Assembly (NCBI GenBank): GCA_036394195.1
Contig: DASWFO010000254.1
Location: 1-26,513 of the forward strand
DNA: 26,513 nucleotides
Reading direction: 5' to 3'
DNA from: DATJPD01 sp036394195
Lineage (GTDB): Bacteria > Pseudomonadota > Alphaproteobacteria > CACIAM-22H2
Position 1 is the first letter of the stretch. Every line of letters starts with the position of its first letter. Positions 16,247 through 22,788 of this stretch are shown here, piece by piece. The position numbers and the translations under genes are program-made. The notes under the pieces were generated by a model. That model did not search any database, was not told the origin of the DNA, and was given only the letters and a program-made list of their open reading frames with translations.

Positions 16247-16319
16247 GTCCAAAACGCGAGGCCGGCAAAACGCTTGAAAACACGGGCTGCCCGGCGTATC
16301 AACCGTTCGCGTTTTGGAC
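16247..16319. repeat. 13-bp perfect inverted repeat upstream of asd
   Basis: GTCCAAAACGCGA at 16247-16259 is exactly complementary to TCGCGTTTTGGAC at 16307-16319, with 47 bases between. The right arm ends 29 bp before the asd start. It could fold in an asd leader transcript or be the ends of a small inserted element. A second pair, GCCGG/CCGGC, lies inside the loop. Confidence 0.6.
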
Positions 16320-16348
16320 CTGTCGACGCAAAAAGTTAGGATCGTGCC

Positions 16349-17374
16349 ATGGGCTACAAGGTTGCTGTGATCGGCGCCACCGGCAATGTCGGACGCGAAA
16401 TGCTGAAGACGCTTGCCGAGCGGAGCTTTCCCGTCGATGAGGTGTTTCCGCTCGCGTCGTCCCGTTCCAAGGGGCTCACGGTCACCTATGGCGAGGACGT
16501 GCTCAAGGTCCGCGATCTCGCCGATTTCGATTTCAAGGGCATCGACATCGCTCTGTCGTCCCCCGGCGCCAAGGTGTCGGCCGCCCACAGCCCGCGCGCG
16601 GCGAAGGCCGGCTGCGTCGTCATCGACAACACATCCTACTTTCGCATGGACCCCGACGTGCCTTTGATCGTGCCCGAGGTGAACGCCCACGCGCTCAAGG
16701 GCTACGCGAAGAAGAACATCATCGCCAACCCGAACTGCTCGACGATCCAGATGGTGGTCGCGCTGAAGCCGCTGCACGATCTGGCGAAGGTCAAGCGCGT
16801 CGTCGTGTCGACCTACCAGTCGGTCTCGGGGGCCGGCAAGGAGGCGATGGACGAGTTGTTCGAGCAGACGCGCAACATCTACGTCAATCAGCCGGTCGAG
16901 AAGAAGAAGTTCACCAAGCAGATCTCCTTCAACGTGATTCCGCATATCGACTCCTTCATGGACGACGGGTTCACGAAGGAGGAGTGGAAGATGTCGGTCG
17001 AGACAAAGAAGATCCTCGATCCGAAGATCAAGGTGGTCGCGACCTGCGTGCGCGTGCCGGTCTTCGTCGGCCACGCCGAGGCGGTGTTCGTCGAATTCGA
17101 GAAGCCGATCTCCGACGCTCAGGCGCGGCGGGCGCTCCGTGACGCGCCCGGGGTCGCCGTCGTCGACCATCGCGCCGACGAGGGCTACGTGACCCCGGTC
17201 GAAGCCGCCGGCGAGGACAAGGTCTATGTGAGCCGGCTCCGCAACGATCCGACCATGGAGAACGGGCTCGTCTTCTGGTGCGTGTGCGACAACCTGCGCA
17301 AGGGTGCCGCCTTGAACGCGGTGCAGATCGCCGAGGAACTGGTCAAGCAAGGCTTCATGAGCGAGGCCGCGTAA
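16349..17374 (+). CDS. asd: Aspartate-semialdehyde dehydrogenase
   Basis: Reduces aspartyl phosphate to aspartate semialdehyde with NADPH, at the branch to lysine, threonine, methionine and diaminopimelate. The 341-residue product has the nucleotide loop VIGATGNVGREML, LSSPGAKVSAAHSPRAAKAG, VIDNTSYFRMDPDVPLIVPEVN, catalytic Cys130 in IIANPNCSTIQM, VVSTYQSVSGAGKEAMDEL, NVIPHIDSF and the substrate Arg/His region VRVPVFVGHAEAVFVEF. ATG 16349 matches the family start exactly. A hairpin follows directly after the stop. In related genomes asd usually lies near leuB; here about 5.7 kb of other genes separate them, consistent with later insertions. Confidence 0.98.
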   Translation: MGYKVAVIGATGNVGREMLKTLAERSFPVDEVFPLASSRSKGLTVTYGEDVLKVRDLADFDFKGIDIALSSPGAKVSAAHSPRAAKAGCVVIDNTSYFRMDPDVPLIVPEVNAHALKGYAKKNIIANPNCSTIQMVVALKPLHDLAKVKRVVVSTYQSVSGAGKEAMDELFEQTRNIYVNQPVEKKKFTKQISFNVIPHIDSFMDDGFTKEEWKMSVETKKILDPKIKVVATCVRVPVFVGHAEAVFVEFEKPISDAQARRALRDAPGVAVVDHRADEGYVTPVEAAGEDKVYVSRLRNDPTMENGLVFWCVCDNLRKGAALNAVQIAEELVKQGFMSEAA

Positions 17375-17396
17375 CTGGTCGGGTTCTCGCGACCAG
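17375..17396 (+). terminator. Hairpin directly after the asd stop
   Basis: CTGGTCG at 17375-17381 pairs perfectly with CGACCAG at 17390-17396 (8-base loop), beginning with the base after the stop codon. No U-run follows, so it may be a processing or stabilising stem rather than an intrinsic terminator. Confidence 0.35.
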
Positions 17397-17457
17397 CCTA
17401 TACTTCCGTCAGAGCCGCGAGCGATTCGCTTTGGGCGGGCGAGGATAAGGGGCTGTC

Positions 17458-17868
17458 GTGAGACTTTTCGCTTCTCCACTCTATGTCGGCCTCGCGGCCA
17501 TTCTGTTGATCGTGCTGTCGGTCAACGTCATGCGGGTGCGCGGCCGATATAAGGTCGGGATCGGCGACGGCGGCCATGTGGAGCTCGCCCGCGCGATGCG
17601 CGTCCAGGCGAACTTCGTCGAATACGTGCCGATCGCGCTGCTCCTGCTGCTGTGCGTCGACCTGGTCGGCGATGCGAAATGGATCGTCCACGTGCTCGGT
17701 ATCCTCCTGCTCGTCGGCCGCGTGTTTCACGCCTACGGCCTGTCGCGCAGCTCCGATGAAACCTTCGGGCGCGCCGCGGGCACGGTCCTGACTTTCTTGG
17801 TGCTCATCGTCGGCGCCGTGCTCGCCATCCTCGGCACCTTCCAGATCCGGATCCTGGCGCCGGCCTGA
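17458..17868 (+). CDS. MAPEG-family membrane protein
   Basis: A 136-residue protein with four hydrophobic segments and the MAPEG signature (membrane-associated proteins in eicosanoid and glutathione metabolism): LSVNVMRVRGRYKVGIGDGG, then ELARAMRVQANFVEYVPIALLLLL, and the FHAYGLSR motif between helices 3 and 4. The start is GTG 17458 with AAGGGG upstream. Bacterial members bind glutathione-type thiols, but their roles are mostly undefined. It follows asd by 83 bp in the same direction, and a hairpin lies between them. Confidence 0.93.
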   Translation: MRLFASPLYVGLAAILLIVLSVNVMRVRGRYKVGIGDGGHVELARAMRVQANFVEYVPIALLLLLCVDLVGDAKWIVHVLGILLLVGRVFHAYGLSRSSDETFGRAAGTVLTFLVLIVGAVLAILGTFQIRILAPA

Positions 17869-17903
17869 CAGCCAAGGCCGAGGCTTCCGAGGACCGCAGA
17901 TAA

Positions 17904-18018
17904 CGGCTGCGACCGCAGCCGCGCGCGCTTATGCGCGCGAAGCCAAGCGACGCGGAGACTCGCGCTGCGTCGCCGGCCTTCAGGCCGCCGACGGGCGCCA
18001 AAGACACGGGGGGCGCCC
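17904..18018. ncRNA. Cluster of five consecutive perfect stems (possible structured RNA)
   Basis: In the 185-bp gap between the convergent MAPEG and LysE genes lie five stem-loops, nearly back to back: CGGCTGC/GCAGCCG (17904-17921), CGCGCGC/GCGCGCG with TTAT loop (17922-17939), GCGACGC/GCGTCGC (17947-17973), CGGCCT/AGGCCG (17974-17987) and GGGCGCC/GGCGCCC (17993-18018). All are free of mismatches. They could be a small RNA, a compound terminator for two convergent genes, or clustered REP-type units. Strand is undecided and no U-run is present. Confidence 0.4.
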
Positions 18019-18053
18019 GGCGTCTGAGGGGCTACATTAACTGAGGGGCTAAA

Positions 18054-18686
18054 TCACCCCGTCGCTGCGTTCCACAGCACGACCGCGGCGAAGCCGAGGA
18101 TCAGCACGCCACCGACGCGGTTGGTCCATTGCAATCCCCGTTGATTGAACTTGTCGCGGAACAGGGCGACGCCGTTGGTGAGCAGCAGCCACCACATGGA
18201 AGCGCCGAGAAAGACGCCGACGACCACCATCCACTCGTCGGCGAGGCTTTTCTCGTCATTCTGCACGCCGAAGGCGCTGAACACGGCGAGGAACGACAGG
18301 ACCGTCACCGGGTTGGTGAGGGTCAGGATGAGCGTCGAGGTGAAATCGCCGAGCAGGTTCTTTGGGTCGGTCTCTTCCTCGTCCTTTTTCGGTTGCGGCG
18401 CATTGGCCCACAGCGTGCGCAGGCCGACGACCAGCAGCACCGCCGCCCCGATCAGGCCGAACCAGAATTTCTGGCGCAGCACCAGGTCGTGGACGAAGCT
18501 CAAGCCAAACGCGGCGATCGCGCCGAAGATCGTGTCGGCAACCGCGGCACCCAGCCCCGAAACGATGCCGGCCAGGCGGCCGTGGACGATCGTGCGCCGT
18601 ATGCACAGCACGTTGATCGGGCCGACCGGCGCGGCTATGAGAAAGCCGGCAATGAGGCCTTTGAAGAAGACCGAGACGACGAGCAT
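18054..18686 (-). CDS. LysE/RhtB-family amino-acid exporter
   Basis: A 210-residue membrane protein with five to six hydrophobic helices. It begins VSVFFKGLIAGFLIAAPVGPINVLCIRRTI, with the family's AxPGP-like helix 1 motif (here AAPVGPIN). It continues GIVSGLGAAVADTIFGAIAAFGL and has the second conserved LTLTNPVTVLSFLAVFSAFG segment after a charged linker (QPKKDEEETDPKN). Members export amino acids or similar small molecules; the substrate is not predictable. It lies 96 bp downstream of pdxY on the same strand. There is no clear ribosome site before ATG 18686, and an imperfect palindrome sits there instead. Confidence 0.9.
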   Translation of the reverse strand: MLVVSVFFKGLIAGFLIAAPVGPINVLCIRRTIVHGRLAGIVSGLGAAVADTIFGAIAAFGLSFVHDLVLRQKFWFGLIGAAVLLVVGLRTLWANAPQPKKDEEETDPKNLLGDFTSTLILTLTNPVTVLSFLAVFSAFGVQNDEKSLADEWMVVVGVFLGASMWWLLLTNGVALFRDKFNQRGLQWTNRVGGVLILGFAAVVLWNAATG

Positions 18687-18692
18687 GGGGAG

Positions 18693-18708
18693 ATAACGGC
18701 GCGGTTAT
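18693..18708. promoter_or_regulatory. Palindrome just upstream of the LysE-type gene
   Basis: ATAAC, six bases GGCGCG, GTTAT: a 16-bp palindrome with two central mismatches, 6 bp before the exporter start codon on the minus strand. Position fits an operator; no regulator gene is adjacent. Confidence 0.3.
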
Positions 18709-18782
18709 TGTTTCGTTGCCGGGATATGGCCGTGGTGGACGTCGAGCGCTTCAATACCGTGCCGCTGGCGCGAATACCAGCA

Positions 18783-19649
18783 TCAGCGCAGCACCTCGAC
18801 TGGGGGGAGCTGCCGCGGCGCCGCGATCTCGTCCTGGGCCGCGACGATCGCCAGGTCGGCTGCGCCGGCGTCGGTGCGCGCGATAATCCCGGACAGGCAG
18901 CCCGACGCCCCCGCCAGGGCCTGTGGCAAGGCGTCACCGCTGAGCATCCGCCCCAGCAGCACGGCGGCGAAGATGTCGCCGGCGCCGTGCGCCGCATGTT
19001 GCACCCGCGGAACCCCGACGCGCCAGGCGCCGCGTCCGTCTACCGCCAGCGAGGTCAAGGTTTCGGGCGGCGCATCGCCAAGAGCGAGCCCGGTGGCGAT
19101 CACGGTGCAGGTGCTGCGGCGGCTCCTCGCCCGCACCGCCTCCATGGCGTCGAGCGCCGTCGCGGTGGTGTCGACGGCCCGGCCCGCCAGGACGCCGAGC
19201 TCGTAGGCATTCGGTGTCAGGATGTCGGCCTCCGGGGCGGCGCGGTCGCGCAGCCATTCGGCAATCCCCGGTTTCACATAAGCCCGCGCTGCAGCACCGG
19301 TGCCGTCGCCGATCACGGGATCGAGGAGCCACAAGGTGCCCGGATTCGCTTGGCGCACCGCGCTGACCGTGTCCAGCACGGCCGGCCCTTGCTCGGGCGC
19401 ACCAAGATAGCCGCTCAGCACCGCGTCGCATCGGGCGAGGGCGCCGCGCTCGCCGAGGCCCCGAACGAGCTCCGCGATCTCCGCTGCCGGGGTCACCCGG
19501 CCGCGAAAGCCGCCATGCGCCGGATGGTTGGAGAACACGACCGTGTTGATCGGCCACACCTCGTGGCCGAGCCGGCGCAGCACGAAGCCGATGCCGCTGT
19601 TGCCGACATAGCCCAAAGCCACCGACGAGTGAATCGACAAAATATTCAT
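18783..19649 (-). CDS. pdxY: Pyridoxal kinase PdxY-like
   Basis: A 288-residue ribokinase-fold enzyme that phosphorylates pyridoxal in vitamin B6 salvage. PdxY features: MNILSIHSSVALGYVGNSGIGFVLRRLGHEVWPINTVVFSNHPAHGGFRG at the N-terminus (pyridoxal site), LLDPVIGDG, ADILTPNAYELGVLAG, VIATGLALGD, and the anion-hole/catalytic loop HAAHGAGDIFAAVLLGRML with the catalytic Asp of GAGD. It reads leftward from ATG 19649, divergent from the lipoprotein gene 51 bp away, with a GC-rich hairpin between them. The LysE gene lies downstream on the same strand and may share the transcript. No strong ribosome site is seen. Confidence 0.92.
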   Translation of the reverse strand: MNILSIHSSVALGYVGNSGIGFVLRRLGHEVWPINTVVFSNHPAHGGFRGRVTPAAEIAELVRGLGERGALARCDAVLSGYLGAPEQGPAVLDTVSAVRQANPGTLWLLDPVIGDGTGAAARAYVKPGIAEWLRDRAAPEADILTPNAYELGVLAGRAVDTTATALDAMEAVRARSRRSTCTVIATGLALGDAPPETLTSLAVDGRGAWRVGVPRVQHAAHGAGDIFAAVLLGRMLSGDALPQALAGASGCLSGIIARTDAGAADLAIVAAQDEIAAPRQLPPVEVLR

Positions 19650-19658
19650 CGTAGTATT

Positions 19659-19680
19659 GGCCGCCGCGGTGGCGGCGGCC
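19659..19680. promoter_or_regulatory. Perfect 9-bp stem between divergent pdxY and lipoprotein genes
   Basis: GGCCGCCGC at 19659-19667 pairs exactly with GCGGCGGCC at 19672-19680, loop GGTG. In the 51-bp divergent spacer it must overlap one or both leaders. Role unknown. Confidence 0.35.
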
Positions 19681-19700
19681 GGAACCTCAGGAGATCCGTC

Positions 19701-20399
19701 ATGTATGGGCTATCCGGATGGCGCGCCGTGGCTGTGGCCGGTCTTGTCGCGCTTTCAGGATGTACAGCACCTCCGCCGCCAGGGTCCAGCGCGCCCTTCG
19801 ATGCGGCAACAGACGCCTCCCCGGCGGGGGCGTATGCCGGGTTGCTGGCCGCGGCGAAGGCGTCACCGCACGACGCCGACTTCACGCGGCTGCGGATGGC
19901 GTTCACTCGGACACCGGCCTACGCTTCCCATGGCCAGACGGATCGTGATTTCGCGGCGCTGTTTGAAGCCGGGGGTGCGGGCGATTGGCAAAAGGCCCAA
20001 GCTCTCGCCGAAGCCCAAGTCGAGCGGAACTACGTTCGGCTCAAGGCACATCGATATGCGGCCGCCGTGGCCCACCAGCGCGGGGATAAGGCCGCCGAGG
20101 AGCATCATCTGACGTTCTATCGCGGCTTGCTATCGTCGATTACGGGCAGCGGCGACGGCAAATCGCCCGACACGCCGATGTCGGTCATCAGCGTCGACGA
20201 GGAGTATGAAGTGCTGTGGACCCGCCGACAGCGGAGCGGAGGGCAATCACTCCTTCAGCACAACGGCAAGATGCTGGATGTCCTGGCTGCTGTCCCGGAA
20301 ACGGGAAGCGCTGCGACAAGGACGGAGGATGTGTACTTCGATGTCTCTGCTCTCTTCGAGTGGGCGGGCCAACGGGGACCACAGCGTCCATCGAAGTAG
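19701..20399 (+). CDS. DUF4919-type lipoprotein
   Basis: From ATG 19701 (AGGAG seven bases upstream) the product has 232 residues. It starts with a lipoprotein signal ending VALSGC, so Cys would be lipid-modified and the protein anchored outside the inner membrane. The body has DADFTRLRMAFTRTPAY, typical of the DUF4919 family, then AQALAEAQVERNYVRLKAHRYAAAVAHQRGDKAAEEHHLTFYRGLLSSI, a helical TPR-like region. Function is unknown. Bases upstream of 19701 are also open in this frame, but they run through the antisense of pdxY and are not coding. Next is the CoA-ester lyase, 67 bp downstream. Confidence 0.82.
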   Translation: MYGLSGWRAVAVAGLVALSGCTAPPPPGSSAPFDAATDASPAGAYAGLLAAAKASPHDADFTRLRMAFTRTPAYASHGQTDRDFAALFEAGGAGDWQKAQALAEAQVERNYVRLKAHRYAAAVAHQRGDKAAEEHHLTFYRGLLSSITGSGDGKSPDTPMSVISVDEEYEVLWTRRQRSGGQSLLQHNGKMLDVLAAVPETGSAATRTEDVYFDVSALFEWAGQRGPQRPSK

Positions 20400-20466
20400 C
20401 GACGCCAGCAGCCGCTGGCTCCGTCGACCGGGCGGTGTACAATGGGGCAAGCATAAGGGGACCCTC

Positions 20467-21339
20467 ATGGCGCAACCGCATATCCTTCCACGCCGCAGCG
20501 CGCTCTATGTGCCCGGATCGAACGCCCGCGCGCTCGAGAAAGCGCGCACGCTCGACGCCGACGTGGTGATCATCGATCTCGAGGACGCGGTCGCCGAATC
20601 GCAGAAGACGGTCGCGCGCGAGCAGGTCCTGAAGGCGCTGAAGACCGGAGGCTACAAATCCGAGATGGTGGTGCGGGTGAACGACCCGACGACGCCGGAG
20701 GGGGCGGCCGATATGAAGGCCATCGCGCGCTCCGGTTGCGATGCCGTGCTCCTGCCCAAGATCGAGACGCCGCGCGAGGTGCGGGATGCCCATCTGCGGC
20801 TGGCCGCCGCCGGCGCGTCGCCGAGCCTCGCCTTGTGGGCGATGATCGAGAGCCCGCTTGCGGTATTGCACGTCGAGGAGATCGCGTTCTCGAGCCCGCA
20901 TCTGAAGTGCCTCGTCATGGGCACGTCGGACCTGGCGAAGGATTTGCGGGCGCGCCACACCGAGATGCGGCTGCCCTTCCTCACCTCGCTCAGCCTGTGC
21001 GTGCTGGCGGCCCGCGCCGCCGGCCTCGTCATCCTCGACGGCGTGCATCTCGATCTCGACGACGACGAGGGTTTCCGCGCGTCGTGCCGTCAGGGCTCGG
21101 AGCTGGGCTTCGACGGCAAGACGCTGCTGCATCCAAAGACCATCCCCGCCGCCAATGCCGCCTTCGGCCCGACCGCCGACGAGGTCGCGTGGGCAAAGAA
21201 GATCATCGCCGCCCACGCCGATGCGGTGCGTCAGGGCAAGGGCGTGCTGGTGGTCGACGGCAAATTCATCGAGAGCCTGCATGTCGATGGCGCCAAGCAC
21301 ACCTTGGCGCTGGCCGACGCCATCGCGGCACGGCGCTGA
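20467..21339 (+). CDS. HpcH/HpaI-family CoA-ester lyase (CitE/malyl-CoA lyase-like)
   Basis: A 290-residue TIM-barrel lyase. Motifs: RSALYVPGSNARALEKARTLDADVVIIDLEDAVAESQKTVAREQ (Asp/Glu acid pair), VRVNDPTTPEG, VLLPKIETPREV, WAMIESPLAVLHVEEIA (metal-binding Glu), GTSDLAKDLRA, ILDGVHLDLDDDEGF and LGFDGKTLLHPKTIPAANAAFGPTADEV. These place it with citramalyl-, malyl- or beta-methylmalyl-CoA lyases rather than the citrate lyase complex, since no CitD/CitF is present. AAGGGG precedes ATG 20467; an in-frame extension to 20206 overlaps the lipoprotein gene and is rejected. Being close to sdh fits a role in C4/C5 CoA-acid metabolism, but the exact substrate is not settled. Confidence 0.88.
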   Translation: MAQPHILPRRSALYVPGSNARALEKARTLDADVVIIDLEDAVAESQKTVAREQVLKALKTGGYKSEMVVRVNDPTTPEGAADMKAIARSGCDAVLLPKIETPREVRDAHLRLAAAGASPSLALWAMIESPLAVLHVEEIAFSSPHLKCLVMGTSDLAKDLRARHTEMRLPFLTSLSLCVLAARAAGLVILDGVHLDLDDDEGFRASCRQGSELGFDGKTLLHPKTIPAANAAFGPTADEVAWAKKIIAAHADAVRQGKGVLVVDGKFIESLHVDGAKHTLALADAIAARR

Positions 21340-21444
21340 GCCGGCGCTCGTCGGCCCCGGTTTTTCGCAGTTTTCCGCCATCGACGCGGGGCCCGGGGGA
21401 TTCCGGGCGGCGGCTGGTGGCGGTATTTTTGACGTCGCTCAACC

Positions 21445-21467
21445 GCTCAAAACCCCAGGTTTTGAGC
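21445..21467. terminator. 10-bp perfect stem after the CoA-ester lyase gene
   Basis: GCTCAAAACC at 21445-21454 pairs exactly with GGTTTTGAGC at 21458-21467, three-base loop, followed by CAAAAATC. A+T-rich stem ends and position 106 bp after the lyase stop suggest a transcription barrier, possibly bidirectional, though no long U-run follows on the plus strand. Confidence 0.4.
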
Positions 21468-21539
21468 CAAAAATCTCGCTACCCCCAAAATGTGGTTGTT
21501 GGCGAAAAAAATAGGTGTTACGGAGATTCAGTCAGGTGT

Positions 21540-21629
21540 GCTGGACCGAGCCTTTGCACACGAAGGGTCGCGCTGGACCCGAGAGCCGATGAACGGACCT
21601 GTCCGGGCGGGACAGATTGTGTGACGCCG
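21540..21629. ncRNA. Hairpin module, copy 1 of a repeated RNA-like unit
   Basis: Contains GCTGGACC(C)GAG twice (21540, 21572), a GTGTGC/GCACAC stem (21537-21562) and the stem CTGTCC-GGGCG-GGACAG (21599-21615), then TGACGCC (21622-21628). The same order of elements recurs at 21789-21842, where the stem is GTGTCC-GGGCG-GGACAC, a C-G to G-C swap that keeps pairing. This looks like two diverged copies of one structured RNA element. Strand is uncertain. Confidence 0.45.
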
Positions 21630-21635
21630 ATGGGG

Positions 21636-21672
21636 TGCCGGCGGGGGCTTTGCCTCCGCCGGCATCATTTTT
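21636..21672 (+). terminator. Intrinsic terminator
   Basis: TGCCGGCGG (21636-21644) pairs with CCGCCGGCA (21656-21664); the inner GGC/GCC extends the stem with a TTT loop, and TCATTTTT follows. This is a standard Rho-independent terminator on the plus strand, ending transcripts from the CoA-ester lyase side or a short RNA covering 21540-21672. Confidence 0.65.
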
Positions 21673-21675
21673 CTG

Positions 21676-21765
21676 GGAGCTGTCAGCAAGGAAGCGATCA
21701 GCAATCAGCCATGAGCGCGGCCGCTTTTCCGGCTGACCGCTGACGGCTTCTTTGCTGATAGCTCC
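21676..21765. repeat. NNTCAGC heptamer palindromic repeat, copy B (90 bp)
   Basis: A long imperfect inverted repeat centred on GCGGCCGC (21717-21724). Left arm begins GGAGCTGTCAGCAAGGAAGC; the right arm read in reverse begins GGAGCTATCAGCAAAGAAGC. Both continue with NNTCAGC units. Its right end abuts the U-run of the minus-strand terminator at 21766. Confidence 0.75.
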
Positions 21766-21844
21766 AAATAAAAAGAGGCGCCAGGCGCGCTGGACCGAGA
21801 TCCGACGCAATCGTGTCCGGGCGGGACACGAAACCTGACGCCTC
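21766..21844 (-). terminator. Terminator-like 3' end of the minus-strand structured RNA
   Basis: On the minus strand GAGGCGTCAGG (21844-21834) pairs with CCTGGCGCCTC (21785-21775) over 11 bp with a single G-U, enclosing the GTGTCC/GGACAC hairpin, and is followed by TTTTTATTT (21774-21766). Confidence 0.6.
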
Positions 21845-22440
21845 GGGAGCTTGCGCCCCCTGGCCGCGTCATCCGGGCTTCCGTCGCGATCTCCGTCGGC
21901 GCTCTGGAGAAGCGCCAGACCGGCTCCCGCTGCGGCGGGCCCACGACCTTGCGGCCTTGGACCCGCACCCGAGAAAGACCAGGAACCTGCTCGCGTGGCT
22001 CTGCCCGTCCGCCGCGACCCCGGCGCGTGTGTTCGAAACGTTGCCGCTTCGAACCTCGCCACCGTGCCGCCCGACCTGGACGGAGCGGTTCATCCGGAAC
22101 CGTCCCGTCGCCGACCGGACCGCCGAGCCCCGCCTTCGAAGACACCGCCCCTTGCGAGACCGCCTCTTCGAAAACCTGGGCCCAGGCTGCTCCGCCCGGG
22201 CTCACCCCGCGGGCTACTCCCGCCTTTCGCCCGATGCGCCCCCTTCCGGCGAAGGGACCGACACCGGGGTTGAACGACGCGCCCCCGAAGGGGTGGAGGT
22301 CGTTCCGGAGGCGCTGTTTCCGTCGTCGGCGACCACCGTCTCTTTCGAGGCCGGCGCCCTCCCGGGCTTTCAGGCCGCTGTGCGACCGAACCGCACTTCC
22401 TCCGCACGTCGCGTACCGGGGAGAAGCTTCTCAGAACGAC
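21766..22440 (-). ncRNA. Large structured non-coding RNA candidate, about 670 nt, unknown family
   Basis: Read on the minus strand, many local helices are closed by classic stable loops: GGGGGC-GCAA-GCTCCC (21860-21845), GGCC-GCAA-GGTC (21956-21945), CTC-GAAA-GAG (22349-22340), GCCC-GGGA-GGGC (22367-22356) and CCCC-UUCG-GGGG (22293-22282), the last nested in AACGAC/GTCGTT (22304-22299 with 22278-22273). Others are GTTCGAA/TTCGAAC (22054-22031), CGGTTC/GAACCG (22102-22086), GTGCG/CGCAC (22396-22380) and GGCGCT/AGCGCC (21916-21898). On the plus strand the same loops would be TTGC, TTTC, TCCC and CGAA, so the minus strand is favoured. It ends in a terminator-like stem and U-run. No RNase P, tmRNA, 6S or SRP RNA core motif was found. 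The 5' end is only approximate, near the A+T-rich segment. Confidence 0.5.
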
Positions 22441-22474
22441 AGTCATCGCTCAATAATAATCGGCAAGTAAAAGC

Positions 22475-22497
22475 GAAATTTCTGTTGACAGAATTTC
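22475..22497. promoter_or_regulatory. GAAATTTCTGT/ACAGAATTTC palindrome
   Basis: GAAATTTCTGT, TG, ACAGAATTTC: ten paired bases with one unpaired T. It lies in the A+T-rich segment, just upstream (minus-strand sense) of the structured RNA candidate, a natural place for an operator. The TTGACA inside it (22485-22490) might serve as a plus-strand -35, but no good -10 follows. Confidence 0.4.
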
Positions 22498-22534
22498 AAT
22501 ATCTCCACATTCCTCGCACAAAATATCCCCGAGT

Positions 22535-22570
22535 CTATCCACAATTACTTGTCCACAGACCTGTGGATAT
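22535..22570. other. Three DnaA-box-like 9-mers in 36 bp
   Basis: CTATCCACA (22535-22543), TTGTCCACA (22549-22557) and TGTGGATAT (22562-22570, reverse orientation) each match TTATCCACA at 8 of 9 positions, with centre spacing of 13-14 bp. The last two also form a TCCACAG/CTGTGGA palindrome. The surrounding 140 bp are strongly A+T-rich for this genome. Options are a DnaA-regulated promoter, a DnaA-titrating site or part of a replication origin. Confidence 0.5.
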
Positions 22571-22667
22571 TAATAAACCGCGGGTCAAGTCGTTGACGAG
22601 GCCGGCGGTCCGTCGCGAGCCTGTGGCGGCGCCCGTTGCATGCCGTGGCCGGACGACGCGGTTCGCC

Positions 22668-22704
22668 GGTGCCGCCCGCGCTGCCGCCGCTGGCGCGGAG
22701 CACC
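22668..22704. other. GC-rich two-part hairpin upstream of the sdh promoter
   Basis: GGTGC (22668-22672) and CCGCGC (22676-22681) pair with GCGCGG (22693-22698) and GCACC (22700-22704), loop of 11 bases. No U-run follows. It could insulate sdh from upstream transcription. Confidence 0.3.
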
Positions 22705-22719
22705 AAAGCCCAGCCCGCG

Positions 22720-22767
22720 CGTGGTTAAATTCCACGACGTTGACGGCACGCCGCCTTGCGGTCTAAA
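22720..22767 (+). promoter_or_regulatory. Probable sdh promoter with adjacent inverted repeat
   Basis: TTGACG (22740-22745), 16-bp spacer, TCTAAA (22762-22767) resemble a sigma-70-type promoter. CGTGG-TTAAATT-CCACG (22720-22736) lies three bases before the -35 and is a likely regulator site. A start near 22774 would give a leader of about 130 nt. Confidence 0.45.
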
Positions 22768-22788
22768 CCAATGGGGTAACACTCATTT

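Noticed and set aside
18129..19700. Upstream extension of the lipoprotein frame
   Set aside because: It is antisense to the LysE and pdxY genes; ATG 19701 has a good ribosome site and begins a lipoprotein signal peptide.
21813..22766. A 317-codon open frame on the plus strand (and a 166-codon frame on the minus strand at 21705-22205)
   Set aside because: Products are Arg/Pro/Ser-rich without recognisable motifs, run through repeats, a terminator-like stem and an A+T-rich regulatory segment, and lack a convincing ribosome site. The RNA reading explains the structure better.
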